Source of the DNA: Marinomonas balearica
GTDB lineage: Bacteria > Pseudomonadota > Gammaproteobacteria > Pseudomonadales > Marinomonadaceae
DNA: 64,000 bases
Direction: 5' to 3'
Assembly: GCF_004362145.1 (NCBI RefSeq)
Contig: NZ_SNXC01000011.1
Location: 50,438 to 114,437 of the forward strand
The stretch's first letter is position 1; each line of letters opens with the position of its first letter. Made by a program: the position numbers and the translations under genes. The notes below the pieces were generated by a model. The model ran no database searches and had not been told where the DNA came from. It saw only the letters and a list, made by a program, of their open reading frames with translations. Positions 16,155-24,711 of this stretch are shown piece by piece.

Positions 16155-17369
16155 ATGACATCATCGGTCAAACAAACAATGACACATCAGCAAAGCACTT
16201 CTTGGTTGGCCGTTGTCTTAATATGGTTATCCGGTGTTTCTGCAGCAATGCAGTTTTCGAAGTTTTCCATTTCTTATAATCAACTCTTAGAGCACTACCA
16301 AGTTGGGCCAACTTTGGGTGGCGTGTCTCTGTCTATTGTCGGTGTGATTGGATTGATATTCGGTGTGACAGCTGGAATATTCGCTAATAAGATTGGGTAT
16401 TTTAAGGTTCTGATAGGCGCTCTTTTAATCGGAGCCTTGTTGTCTTTTTCACAGTCTTTACTGCCATCGTTTGAATGGATTTTAATATCTCGCTTACTGG
16501 AAGGCTTTTCGCAGCTTGGGGTTGTTGTGGCTGCGCCAACGATTATCGCGATATTGAGTGCACCGCAGCATAAGTCCATTACGATGGGGTTGTGGGGGAC
16601 ATTTTTTGGTGTGGCTTTCGCGATCAGCGGTTGGATAGGTAATGACATCTTGGAGAGATACAGTCTAGCCGGTTTGTATCTAAGTCATGCGGTGTTTATT
16701 TCTTCTATGGCATTAATATTAGTACTGATTCTGGATAAGAACGAATCCAGATATCGTTCAACGATCTCAGTAAATAACGAACCCTACTTTACAAAACTGT
16801 GGGCCATTTACCGCAACCCTCGAACACTGCTGCCAAGTGTGGTTTTCTTATTTTATACCTGTACATTGGTCTCGATTTTGACCTATGTGCCGAACTTTAT
16901 TGAAGACAAGCAAATACGCGCGACTATGCAAATTGTTTTGCCATTGATCAGTACGTGCGGCACATTTTTAGCAGGCGCAATCGCACAATATTGGCTAACA
17001 CCGCAACGGGTTGCGCTGGTGGCTTACATTGGTCTTGGTATTGGTGCGACGTTATTACAACTGTTTTCATCGGATCAGACTCTTTTGTGCATAATCTTCT
17101 GTTTCATCGTGTTGTGCGCAGGCTTAGTGCCCGGCGCCGCTCTTTCAATGATTCCAAAACTGGCACGTAATTCGTATGAGCAGGGGAATGGCTATGGCTT
17201 GATCGCTCAACTGGGCAACTTAGGGGCAACAATGGGGCCGCCGTTATACGCTACGGTAATTGCCGCTTTTGGCATCAACGGTTTGGTAACTGTTGTATTA
17301 TGTGTTTGCTTTTTAGGAAGCGTCGCGAGTCTGCTTGCTACGAGGGTCAAACCGGACCCTCTCTCGTAA
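16155..17369 (+). CDS. Major facilitator superfamily transporter
   Basis: This is a 404-residue inner-membrane protein with about twelve hydrophobic segments in two halves separated by a polar loop near residues 195-215. The N-terminal half carries an MFS-type motif between helices 2 and 3 (FANKIGYFKVLIGALLIG) and a RLLEGFSQLG helix 4. It lies 101 bases after the aldo/keto reductase on the same strand and 109 bases before ybiT. The overall look is that of a small-molecule efflux or anion transporter, but the substrate is not identifiable. Confidence 0.85.
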   Translation: MTSSVKQTMTHQQSTSWLAVVLIWLSGVSAAMQFSKFSISYNQLLEHYQVGPTLGGVSLSIVGVIGLIFGVTAGIFANKIGYFKVLIGALLIGALLSFSQSLLPSFEWILISRLLEGFSQLGVVVAAPTIIAILSAPQHKSITMGLWGTFFGVAFAISGWIGNDILERYSLAGLYLSHAVFISSMALILVLILDKNESRYRSTISVNNEPYFTKLWAIYRNPRTLLPSVVFLFYTCTLVSILTYVPNFIEDKQIRATMQIVLPLISTCGTFLAGAIAQYWLTPQRVALVAYIGLGIGATLLQLFSSDQTLLCIIFCFIVLCAGLVPGAALSMIPKLARNSYEQGNGYGLIAQLGNLGATMGPPLYATVIAAFGINGLVTVVLCVCFLGSVASLLATRVKPDPLS

Positions 17370-17478
17370 CGGATGAAGATTTTTATGGCCTTAGCATAGA
17401 CTTTTAACCTGTAGCCTTTATAGTACGCTCATTAATCAATTCTCGTACCTGATACGTCAAATTACTTTTGGAAAGCAC

Positions 17479-19071
17479 ATGATCACTGTTTCTAACGTTA
17501 CCATGCAATTTGGTAGCAAGCCCTTATTCGAAAACATTTCCGTTAAATTCGGAGATGGCAACCGCTACGGCCTGATTGGCGCGAATGGATGCGGTAAATC
17601 CACGCTAATGAAGATTCTGGATGGGTCGCTTGCATCGACAGCAGGTAACGTGTCAGTTACACCAAATGAACGCGTTGGTAAGCTGAATCAGGATCAGTTT
17701 GCGTTCGAAGAGTTCTCTGTGATTGATACCGTTATTATGGGCCACAAAGAACTTTGGGAAGTAAAAAAAGAACGTGATCGTATATACAGCTTGCCTGAAA
17801 TGAGCGAAGAAGACGGCATTAAAGTGGCTGAGCTGGAAGGTGAATTCGCTGAAATGGACGGCTACAGTGCAGAAAGCCGTGCAGGCGAAATTCTACTGGG
17901 TGCCGGTATTGCCGAAGAGCTTCACTTTGGCCCAATGAGCGAAGTCGCTCCGGGTTGGAAGCTTCGTGTATTGCTTGCTCAAGCCTTGTTTTCAGCGCCT
18001 GATATATTGTTGCTTGATGAGCCTACCAACAACTTGGACATTGATTCGATTCGTTGGCTTGAAGAGATTCTTAACGATTATAAATCCACCATGGTGATTA
18101 TTTCCCATGACCGTCACTTCTTGAACTCTGTGTGTACTCACATGGCGGATATTGATTACGGCGAGCTTCGTGTTTACCCAGGTAACTACGACGATTTCAT
18201 GCTGGCTTCTACGCAAGCGCGTGAAACAATGATGGCGGCTAATGCTAAAAAATCCGCTCAAATTTCTGAGTTAAAGCAGTTTGTTGCGCGCTTTTCTGCG
18301 AATGCATCGAAAGCCAAGCAGGCCACATCGCGTGCTAAGCAATTGGATAAAATACAACTGCAAGACATTAAGCCTTCTAGTAGACAGAATCCATTTATTC
18401 GTTTTGAACAAGATAAGAAACTGCATCGCCAAGCGCTGATACTTGAAAACATTGGTCACGGTTTTGATGGCGAAACGCTATACAGTGGCGGAAGCTTAAT
18501 GCTTGAAGCAGGAACTCGATTAGCAGTACTGGGTGAAAACGGCGTTGGTAAAACGACATTTTTACGTGGCCTAATGTCTGAGTTTGACTTTAATCAAGGT
18601 GAGGTTAAATGGGCCGAAAATGCGGTTCTGGGTTACTGTCCACAAGACAGTAATGATGACTTCGCGAATGATATGACGATCTTTGAGTGGATGAGTCAAT
18701 GGCGTAAAGAAGGCGACGATGACCAAGCTGTTCGTGGCATTTTGGGGCGTATGTTGTTCTCTTCTGATGACATCAAGAAGAAAGCGAAAGTCTGTTCTGG
18801 TGGTGAGAAAAACCGTTTGTTGTTTGGCAAGATAATCATGCAACAGCCTAACGTGCTGATTATGGATGAGCCTACTAACCACTTAGACATGGAATCCATT
18901 GAGTCTTTGAACATGGCGCTTGATATGTTCGAAGGTACTTTGATCTTCGTCAGCCATGACCGTGAGTTTGTTTCCTCTCTTGCTACTGAAATCATTCAAA
19001 TCAAAGACAAGAAGTTGGATCATTTCCGAGGCAACTACGACGAGTTCCTTGCTAGCCGTAGCGAAGGTTAA
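17479..19071 (+). CDS. ybiT: ABC-F ATPase YbiT (ribosome-associated)
   Basis: This is a 530-residue soluble protein, the same length as E. coli YbiT, with two ABC ATPase domains and no membrane part. The first Walker A is GANGCGKST, with signature and Walker B region [11 protein letters not shown]. The linker holds the P-site tRNA interaction motif region ([16 protein letters not shown], about residues 273-290). The second Walker A is GENGVGKTT, with LSGG-like CSGGEKNR and [13 protein letters not shown] proteins of this subgroup act on the ribosome to relieve stalled translation. It is monocistronic and ends in a terminator shared with the convergent LysR gene. Confidence 0.93.
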   Translation: MITVSNVTMQFGSKPLFENISVKFGDGNRYGLIGANGCGKSTLMKILDGSLASTAGNVSVTPNERVGKLNQDQFAFEEFSVIDTVIMGHKELWEVKKERDRIYSLPEMSEEDGIKVAELEGEFAEMDGYSAESRAGEILLGAGIAEELHFGPMSEVAPGWKLRVLLAQALFSAPDILLLDEPTNNLDIDSIRWLEEILNDYKSTMVIISHDRHFLNSVCTHMADIDYGELRVYPGNYDDFMLASTQARETMMAANAKKSAQISELKQFVARFSANASKAKQATSRAKQLDKIQLQDIKPSSRQNPFIRFEQDKKLHRQALILENIGHGFDGETLYSGGSLMLEAGTRLAVLGENGVGKTTFLRGLMSEFDFNQGEVKWAENAVLGYCPQDSNDDFANDMTIFEWMSQWRKEGDDDQAVRGILGRMLFSSDDIKKKAKVCSGGEKNRLLFGKIIMQQPNVLIMDEPTNHLDMESIESLNMALDMFEGTLIFVSHDREFVSSLATEIIQIKDKKLDHFRGNYDEFLASRSEG

Positions 19072-19080
19072 GCATTTAAC

Positions 19081-19119
19081 ACAGCCGTTTAGAGGCGTTT
19101 TCCTTTAAACGGCTGTTTT
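19081..19119. terminator. Bidirectional terminator between ybiT and LysR
   Basis: ACAGCCGTTTA pairs with TAAACGGCTGT and is followed by T residues. On the opposite strand the LysR stop at 19105 lies inside the stem, so both genes probably end here. Confidence 0.75.
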
Positions 19120-20055
19120 CCTTTCCGCTGAGCTTTCTTGGCTTGGCGCCAGTATGCCGGATGCAAAGTTTTTCAGAACCTCTACAAACGCTTCTGCTGC
19201 TGGCGTGAGCTGCGATTGTTCTAATTTCGCCACGCCCATCGTTAATGGCATAAGCTTTTCTTTTAATGGAATTGACGCGAATTTTGTTCCGTCCAGCGCG
19301 ACATTACTGTGCACTGGTGTATTAAAAATGGAATAACCGAAACCGTTTGCGACCATGCCCCTCACCATGCCTAACGAATGAGCATTATGGCTAATCATAG
19401 GTTCGATTCCTTGACCAATAAATAGAGAGCTAAAATACTCTCGGCTCATTGGCCAATCCAACATCACCATTGGGTGTTTTGCGAGTTCATGAATAGAGAC
19501 TTGTTTCTTCTTAGCTAACGGATGATTCAGTTCTACAACGACATAAGGGGGCAGGCTGATAAGAGGGATAAATTCAATATTGGCTGGAAGTTGCATATCG
19601 TAAGTGATTGCCAATTCGTATTTACTGTTAATGAGCCCTTGGATCAAATCTCTTTGGTGCATTTCATCGCATTGCACGTTTACGGCAGGGTATTGATCAA
19701 CAAACTCTTTAAGCATCGAAGGCATCATTAAAGAAGTAAATGTAGGGAAGCCTACAATACTCAAAGAACCGGAAACTTCCGTGCCAAGCGTTTGAGCAAA
19801 TTGAGACAGATCATCCGCCCCTTTTAGTAATGCTTTTGCTTTGTGGAAAAATTGCCATCCTTGAGTGGTCAGAGACAACCCTTGAGCATGGTGACGAATA
19901 AACAATTGTAAGCCTGTAACGTCTTCAAGGTGATGGATCGCAGAGGAAATCGAAGGCTGGGAGACAAACAAAAGCTCGGCTGCTTTAGTGACACTGCTGT
20001 GTTCTCCGGCAAGAACAAAGTAGGTCAGCTGTTTTAGTGTGAATTTGTTCGCCAT
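19105..20055 (-). CDS. LysR family regulator of the catabolic island
   Basis: This is a 316-residue LysR-type regulator with the HTH region SVTKAAELLFVSQPSISSAI near residues 20-40 and a typical effector-binding domain. It lies at the downstream end of the minus-strand DUF1028-Rid-monooxygenase operon, separated by 372 bases, and is a good candidate to control that operon and the aldehyde dehydrogenase gene. Length and domains are normal. Candidate operators are at 20256-20265 and around 22890-22980. The inducer is unknown. Confidence 0.88.
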   Translation of the reverse strand: MANKFTLKQLTYFVLAGEHSSVTKAAELLFVSQPSISSAIHHLEDVTGLQLFIRHHAQGLSLTTQGWQFFHKAKALLKGADDLSQFAQTLGTEVSGSLSIVGFPTFTSLMMPSMLKEFVDQYPAVNVQCDEMHQRDLIQGLINSKYELAITYDMQLPANIEFIPLISLPPYVVVELNHPLAKKKQVSIHELAKHPMVMLDWPMSREYFSSLFIGQGIEPMISHNAHSLGMVRGMVANGFGYSIFNTPVHSNVALDGTKFASIPLKEKLMPLTMGVAKLEQSQLTPAAEAFVEVLKNFASGILAPSQESSAERKTAV

Positions 20056-20427
20056 TGGTTGTACCCCTAATTATGGTCTATTGCATCAACTTGGATTAGC
20101 ACGCATTTTGACGTATTGCCTTAGTCGTCGTTAGCATTGATAAAACAAATACTAACCGCGACTGGGTTTTGAATTTTAAATGCAATTGTTTTGCCAATTT
20201 TTGAAGCTACAAACGTCGCATATTTGCGCTTTTTCACATCAAAATGCGGTGTTTTGTAACCTTGAGGTAGGTTTTGCTTTATGACAGTGCGCGCGTAGCG
20301 GATCGGCCTTGTGCATTGACCTTAATGAGATCAATGCACAAAGCGGCGTAAGAACATCGGTTAACAGGAGGTGTCGGTTAAGAAAGCATGTCGGTTAAGA
20401 AAAAGCGGGCAATGGTTACAAATCTCT
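20056..20427. promoter_or_regulatory. Intergenic region upstream of LysR with inverted repeat
   Basis: These 372 bases lie between DUF1028 and the LysR start. At 20309-20341 is a perfect inverted repeat, TTGTGCATTGA with TCAATGCACAA, 11-base arms and an 11-base spacer. It lies after the DUF1028 stop codon and has no long T-run on either strand, so it could be a terminator of the upstream operon or an operator. At 20256 the decamer GTAACCTTGA occurs, which is repeated exactly at 22957 in front of the aldehyde dehydrogenase. No coding frame is convincing. Confidence 0.5.
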
Positions 20428-21102
20428 CTACAAGTCACCCGGTACACCGTAGCTCGCAGCGTGTGCTGGAGACTCGGCTCGCAATATGTAATCGTTCATT
20501 TGAGGTTCATACATGTCGAGCAAAACCTGAAGCTCTGACAGTGGGGCGTCGTGCCAGTCCACTCTCAAGTCCACTATAGGCCAACTTGGTTTTGAGTAAA
20601 CTTGAAGCCCTGCAGATTGTACTGAACCTGCTTCGCCACCTGCGTCTAACCCTGCTTGTAATGCAGAAAGCAGTCGTTGTGGAAGAGGTAAATCTTCATT
20701 ACTTTCGAAGGAAGCGATCATTGCAGCGGGAACGTCAGAGTTATCCAAAAGGTTTCCCATGGCAATACACGCATCGCCAGACGCTTCGTCATAGATTCCT
20801 AGCGCATTTTCTCCGCTGAATGTAACGCCTTCGCCCTGAGCATTTAAAATGCCCAGTTGGCGATATTCAATATAGGTTTCGTGCTCTTTTAGCTTTTCAA
20901 GCGTCTCTTCAGGCGTGGCTCCGGAGCTTAATTGCTCAAGACCGAACGGACCTAAAGTAGGGTTCGTGACGTTTTGTGTCAACACGACACCGACGTCGGA
21001 TTTTGCGAATGCACACCGACTTGCAACACAAATACTGGATGATGTGATTGCGCTTCCCACCATGCCTGTTTTTTTACAGTAACCTGCGATAGAAAAGGTC
21101 AT
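20428..21102 (-). CDS. DUF1028 family Ntn-hydrolase-like protein
   Basis: This is a 224-residue protein beginning TFSIAGYCKKTGMVGSAI, the hallmark start of DUF1028, whose members have an Ntn-hydrolase-type fold and remain enzymatically undefined. Conserved features are the VASRCAFAKSDVGVVLTQ stretch and the central QRLLSALQAGLDAGG. The true start is the ATG at 21102, preceded by CTGGAG, not the longer open frame. The gene lies 13 bases downstream of the Rid protein, so the two are cotranscribed. The protein probably hydrolyses an amide- or imine-type intermediate of the pathway, by inference only. Confidence 0.85.
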   Translation of the reverse strand: MTFSIAGYCKKTGMVGSAITSSSICVASRCAFAKSDVGVVLTQNVTNPTLGPFGLEQLSSGATPEETLEKLKEHETYIEYRQLGILNAQGEGVTFSGENALGIYDEASGDACIAMGNLLDNSDVPAAMIASFESNEDLPLPQRLLSALQAGLDAGGEAGSVQSAGLQVYSKPSWPIVDLRVDWHDAPLSELQVLLDMYEPQMNDYILRAESPAHAASYGVPGDL

Positions 21103-21115
21103 ATTGGACTCCAGT

Positions 21116-21535
21116 TTATACGTCGCTTTCAGGGATAACTGCGATAACATCAATTTCCATCAACCATTCAGGCTGCGCCAATCCGGCTACGACCAATCCA
21201 GTTGAAATGGGATAGACACCTTTCAACCATTTGCCGACTTCTTTATAGACGGGTTCTCTGAATCTTGGATCAGTTATATAAGTGGTTGTTTTCACTATGT
21301 GCGTTAAATTCGAACCACATTCCTCCAACAATTGTTTGATGTTTTTCATGGCTTGCTCTGCTTGAGCTTGAGGGTTACCTAGGCCAATAAGGTTACCGTC
21401 AAAGTCAGTACCTACCTGACCGCGAACATACACGGTATTGCCTGCTACAACGGCTTGGCATAGATCATTATCAAGCGATTGGTTAGGGTAGGTTTCTTTA
21501 GTATTAAACATACGAATTCGAGTATGAGTCGGCAT
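21116..21535 (-). CDS. Rid (YjgF/YER057c/UK114) family protein lacking the conserved arginine
   Basis: This is a 139-residue Rid-family protein, with AGNTVYVRGQVGTDFDGNL and QAEQAMKNIKQLLEECG typical of the fold. In RidA a conserved arginine in the pattern PARS binds substrate carboxylate. Here the aligned segment reads YPISTG, so the arginine is replaced. That puts the protein in the Rid groups outside RidA proper, whose activities differ from 2-aminoacrylate deamination. It lies between the monooxygenase and DUF1028 genes with spacers of 28 and 13 bases. It may handle an enamine or hydroxylamine-like intermediate made by the monooxygenase. Confidence 0.85.
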   Translation of the reverse strand: MPTHTRIRMFNTKETYPNQSLDNDLCQAVVAGNTVYVRGQVGTDFDGNLIGLGNPQAQAEQAMKNIKQLLEECGSNLTHIVKTTTYITDPRFREPVYKEVGKWLKGVYPISTGLVVAGLAQPEWLMEIDVIAVIPESDV

Positions 21536-21563
21536 GTATTTTTCCTATTAACGGATGATGGAG

Positions 21564-22856
21564 TTAGGCAATTTCAACGCTTGGTTCTGGAATATTGCAT
21601 TCGTACTCGTGATACTTTCTTTGAGTTTCAATGTGATCGGCGATGTATTTTGCATCGTGCCAGCATCCCCAGATGAAACTTGATCCACGACGAGATAACC
21701 AAGGCAACCCCACGAAATAGATTCCAGACAACGCAGTGACGCCTCGTTGATGTTTTGGAGCACCTTTATCATCAAAAACGTCTAAATCCAGCCAACTGTA
21801 ATCTGACTTAAAACCGGTTGCCCAAATAATAGAGGTGATCCCTGATGCGGCTAAATCCAGCTCACGAATTGGATTTAGCATGCATTCTGGCTGAGGTAAA
21901 ATTCGTTTTGCACTGGGCTCTTCTGGGAGATCTAACCCATTTTTCTCGATGTAAGCGTCCGCTTCTTCTAGCAATGAAAGATAGTTTTCATCACCTTTCT
22001 CAATGTTTTGAACAAGATCGTTTGAAAAACTCAGAGTGCCATTCGTGAATGCATGGGTGCGTCCTAATAGCGTGATATTGTTATTGGCAAGTTCTCTGAA
22101 ATCGATTGTTATACCCTTGTGTGCGCCGCTTACGGCGATCGTAACGTGTTCTGCATCCGGTGCAGCAGCGGGCGCATCCCATTTACCTAACACGCCAAGC
22201 CACCATACAAAATCTCGGCCACGATATGAACGTGGTGGGCGGTCATGTGGTCCTACAGAAAGGTAGACCTTTTTACCTGATCGGTTTATTTCATCCGCGA
22301 TTTGAACGCCTGATGAGCCTGCCCCAACGACAAGTACGGCGCCAGAATCAAGCTGCTCTGGATTAAAATAATGAGACGAGTGGAGCTGTTTTAGGCCGGT
22401 AATTTCGGGCACGATCGGGGGGATGGATGGCTTCTGAAATGGCCCAGTTGCGCATACAATACGCTTGGCTTTTATACACCCTTTACTGGTTTCGATTGCA
22501 TACCCTGCTTCTCCCTCAAGCGTTGAGACCTGCTTTACCGTGACGTCGGTGTAAACCGGTAAATTAAACTTTTCAACATACTCTTCAAAGTAACGCGCTA
22601 CGCGTTCTTTACTTGGAAATGCATCAGGGTCAAGCCCTTCAAATTGAAGATTTGGGAAGCGATCGTGCCATGCAGGGCCATTGGCGACCAGCGAGTCCCA
22701 GCGTTGAGAGCGCCATCTTTCCGCTATCCGATTTTTTTCTACAACAATATGCGGAACATTAAGGGCAGTAAGGTGTTCACTGGTTGCAATCCCTGCCTGA
22801 CCTGCGCCAATTACTAGCGTATCAACTACTGTGTTATCTAATTTCAATTTAGTCAC
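21564..22856 (-). CDS. Flavin-dependent monooxygenase (FMO/Baeyer-Villiger-like)
   Basis: This is a 430-residue flavoprotein. The FAD-binding GAGQAG is at residues 17-22 and the NADPH-binding GAGSSG at about 178-183, with a FATGY-type segment WATGFKSDY and the closing GIYFVGLPWL. The two Rossmann motifs and size fit class B flavin monooxygenases that add oxygen to N, S or carbonyl carbon. The C-terminal part shows no membrane helix. It is the first gene of the minus-strand run monooxygenase, Rid, DUF1028 and is divergent from the aldehyde dehydrogenase. The substrate is unknown but is likely an amine or imine given the neighbours. Confidence 0.85.
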   Translation of the reverse strand: MTKLKLDNTVVDTLVIGAGQAGIATSEHLTALNVPHIVVEKNRIAERWRSQRWDSLVANGPAWHDRFPNLQFEGLDPDAFPSKERVARYFEEYVEKFNLPVYTDVTVKQVSTLEGEAGYAIETSKGCIKAKRIVCATGPFQKPSIPPIVPEITGLKQLHSSHYFNPEQLDSGAVLVVGAGSSGVQIADEINRSGKKVYLSVGPHDRPPRSYRGRDFVWWLGVLGKWDAPAAAPDAEHVTIAVSGAHKGITIDFRELANNNITLLGRTHAFTNGTLSFSNDLVQNIEKGDENYLSLLEEADAYIEKNGLDLPEEPSAKRILPQPECMLNPIRELDLAASGITSIIWATGFKSDYSWLDLDVFDDKGAPKHQRGVTALSGIYFVGLPWLSRRGSSFIWGCWHDAKYIADHIETQRKYHEYECNIPEPSVEIA

Positions 22857-22889
22857 CTTTATGCATAAGATTTTTGCACTGATGACTGG

Positions 22890-22980
22890 AAGGTTACGGT
22901 AGGTCGAATTATTAATAAAATACGATTATCTAAATCGTTGAATTGAAAAATGTTATGTAACCTTGATCGAATTAATAAAA
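22890..22980. promoter_or_regulatory. Candidate operator between monooxygenase and aldehyde dehydrogenase
   Basis: AAGGTTAC (22890-22897) and GTAACCTT (22957-22964) form an inverted pair about 60 bases apart. Each is followed downstream by TCGAATTA and ATAAAA (near 22904 and 22967). The decamer GTAACCTTGA from here recurs at 20256 upstream of the LysR gene. The pattern suits a regulator that binds two sites in a divergent promoter region, but binding is not shown. Confidence 0.4.
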
Positions 22981-23106
22981 CTTATTTAGGAGTTTATTTA
23001 ATAATAATTTAGGTTCAATTGATAAATGGGTATGTTTTTAGAATAGGGTATACATACGTAAAGGGAGAGATGCCTCCCTAACTATAACATTTGAGAGGTT
23101 AGTGGT

Positions 23107-24591
23107 TTGTCTTCATATACAAAAGAATATTGGCTTGAAAAAAACGCTAATTTAGAGATTGAATCCTGCGCATTTATAGCAGGGAAGTTTGTTAATGCGT
23201 CAAATAGCGAAACGTATGCGGTGGTTAATCCCGCTACAAAAGAACAAATTGCGAGTGTGGCTGCGTGCACTGAACAGGATGTCGATACGGCAGTAAAACA
23301 TGCCAGAGATTCGTTCGAGCAGGGCATTTGGGCAAATCAATCCCCCTCAGACCGTAAAGCCGTAATGAAGCGCTTAGCTGAACTGATTCGCGAACATCAA
23401 GAAGAGCTTGCGTTACTAGAAAGTATAAACGTGGGCAAGCCTATCATGGATGCAATGAATGTCGATATATTGGGCGCCGCTGCGTGTTTTGATTGGTATG
23501 CAGAAGCCATCGATAAAATATACGGTGAAGTCGCGCCAACAGACGGTTTAAACATTGCGACAATTACCAAGGAGCCAGTTGGTGTTGTCGGCGCCATCGT
23601 TCCGTGGAATTTCCCGTTAGATTTGGCGGCTTGGAAGTTAGCCCCCGCTCTAATTTCAGGCAATTCAGTTGTATTGAAACCCGCTGAGCAGTCTCCTCAT
23701 ACCGCGTTACGTATTGCGGCCTTAGCCAAGGAAGCCGGATTACCTGACGGGGTTCTGAGCGTGGTGACGGGACACGGACACATTGTTGGTAAAGCAATGG
23801 GTCTTCATAACGACATTGATTGCATTACTTTTACTGGGTCGACGCCGACGGCAAAGTTGCTGATGGGCTACTCTGCAGAATCCAATATGAAACCCGTATG
23901 GCCTGAAACAGGTGGTAAGAGCCCCAATCTCATTTTTGGCGATTGTGAGCTGGATAATGCAGTGGAACATGCCGCGAGGGGGATCTTTTTCAACCAAGGC
24001 GAGGTGTGTTCTGCAAACTCAAGAATCTTAGTTGAGCGCAGTATTAAAGATGCTTTTATACAAAAGTTGAAAGTGAAAGCGGAATCTATGGTGGTTGGTG
24101 ATCCGATGGATCCAGATACCCAAGTTGGGGCGCTTATTGATTCTAATCACGCAGCTAAAGTCCGCGCTTTTATTCAGGAGGCGTTGGACGAAGGGGCGAC
24201 TTTGGTGACGGGTGGTCTGGGAGACTGCACGACCAATTCTGTTCCGCCAACGATTTTGGACAATGTCACACCGGAAATGAACATTGCCCGCGAAGAAGTG
24301 TTTGGCCCTGTGGTCGTTATTATGCCATTTGACGATCAAGAGGATGCGATCGCGTTAGCAAATGATTCGATTTATGGCTTGGCCGCGTCGGTTTGGACGA
24401 CTAACCTCAACCGCGCTCATTTGGTATCCAAGCGGCTTAAAGCGGGTACGGTTTCCGTAAATACTATGGATGCATTGGATATGTCGACTCCTTTTGGGGG
24501 GTATAAACAGTCTGGCTTTGGCCGTGATCTTTCCCTGCATGCTTTCGACAAGTTTACTCAATTAAAAACTACTTGGATTAAACTCGGTTAG
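23107..24591 (+). CDS. NAD(P)-dependent aldehyde dehydrogenase (PuuC-like)
   Basis: This is a 494-residue aldehyde dehydrogenase. The catalytic Cys301 is in NQGEVCSAN and the general base Glu267 in ETGGKSPN (the usual Leu before GG is Thr). The cofactor segment FTGSTPTA and the C-terminus SGFGRDLSLHAFDKFTQLKT match the gamma-glutamyl-aminobutyraldehyde/betaine aldehyde type. It oxidises an aldehyde to a carboxylic acid in the cytoplasm. The TTG start is chosen because GAGAGG lies ten bases upstream. It is divergent from the monooxygenase operon and ends at a terminator before the convergent aminotransferase. Confidence 0.9.
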   Translation: MSSYTKEYWLEKNANLEIESCAFIAGKFVNASNSETYAVVNPATKEQIASVAACTEQDVDTAVKHARDSFEQGIWANQSPSDRKAVMKRLAELIREHQEELALLESINVGKPIMDAMNVDILGAAACFDWYAEAIDKIYGEVAPTDGLNIATITKEPVGVVGAIVPWNFPLDLAAWKLAPALISGNSVVLKPAEQSPHTALRIAALAKEAGLPDGVLSVVTGHGHIVGKAMGLHNDIDCITFTGSTPTAKLLMGYSAESNMKPVWPETGGKSPNLIFGDCELDNAVEHAARGIFFNQGEVCSANSRILVERSIKDAFIQKLKVKAESMVVGDPMDPDTQVGALIDSNHAAKVRAFIQEALDEGATLVTGGLGDCTTNSVPPTILDNVTPEMNIAREEVFGPVVVIMPFDDQEDAIALANDSIYGLAASVWTTNLNRAHLVSKRLKAGTVSVNTMDALDMSTPFGGYKQSGFGRDLSLHAFDKFTQLKTTWIKLG

Positions 24592-24604
24592 ATCAAATAA
24601 TGTT

Positions 24605-24637
24605 AAGCCCTTTGCTTTCGAGTAAAGGGCTTTTTTA
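24605..24637 (+). terminator. Terminator of the aldehyde dehydrogenase gene
   Basis: AAGCCCTTTGC pairs with a GTAAAGGGCTT arm, followed by six T residues, 14 bases after the stop codon. Confidence 0.85.
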
Positions 24638-24656
24638 GTTTTTATAGTTTTTTCAG

Positions 24657-24681
24657 TAAAAAAAACCGCCATGTAGGCGGT
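24657..24681 (-). terminator. Terminator of the aminotransferase gene
   Basis: On the minus strand AACCGCC pairs with GGCGGTT and is followed by a run of T. It lies about 30 bases downstream of the aminotransferase stop. Confidence 0.75.
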
Positions 24682-24711
24682 TAAATATGGGGGGCAATAG
24701 TCTTCTAGTCC

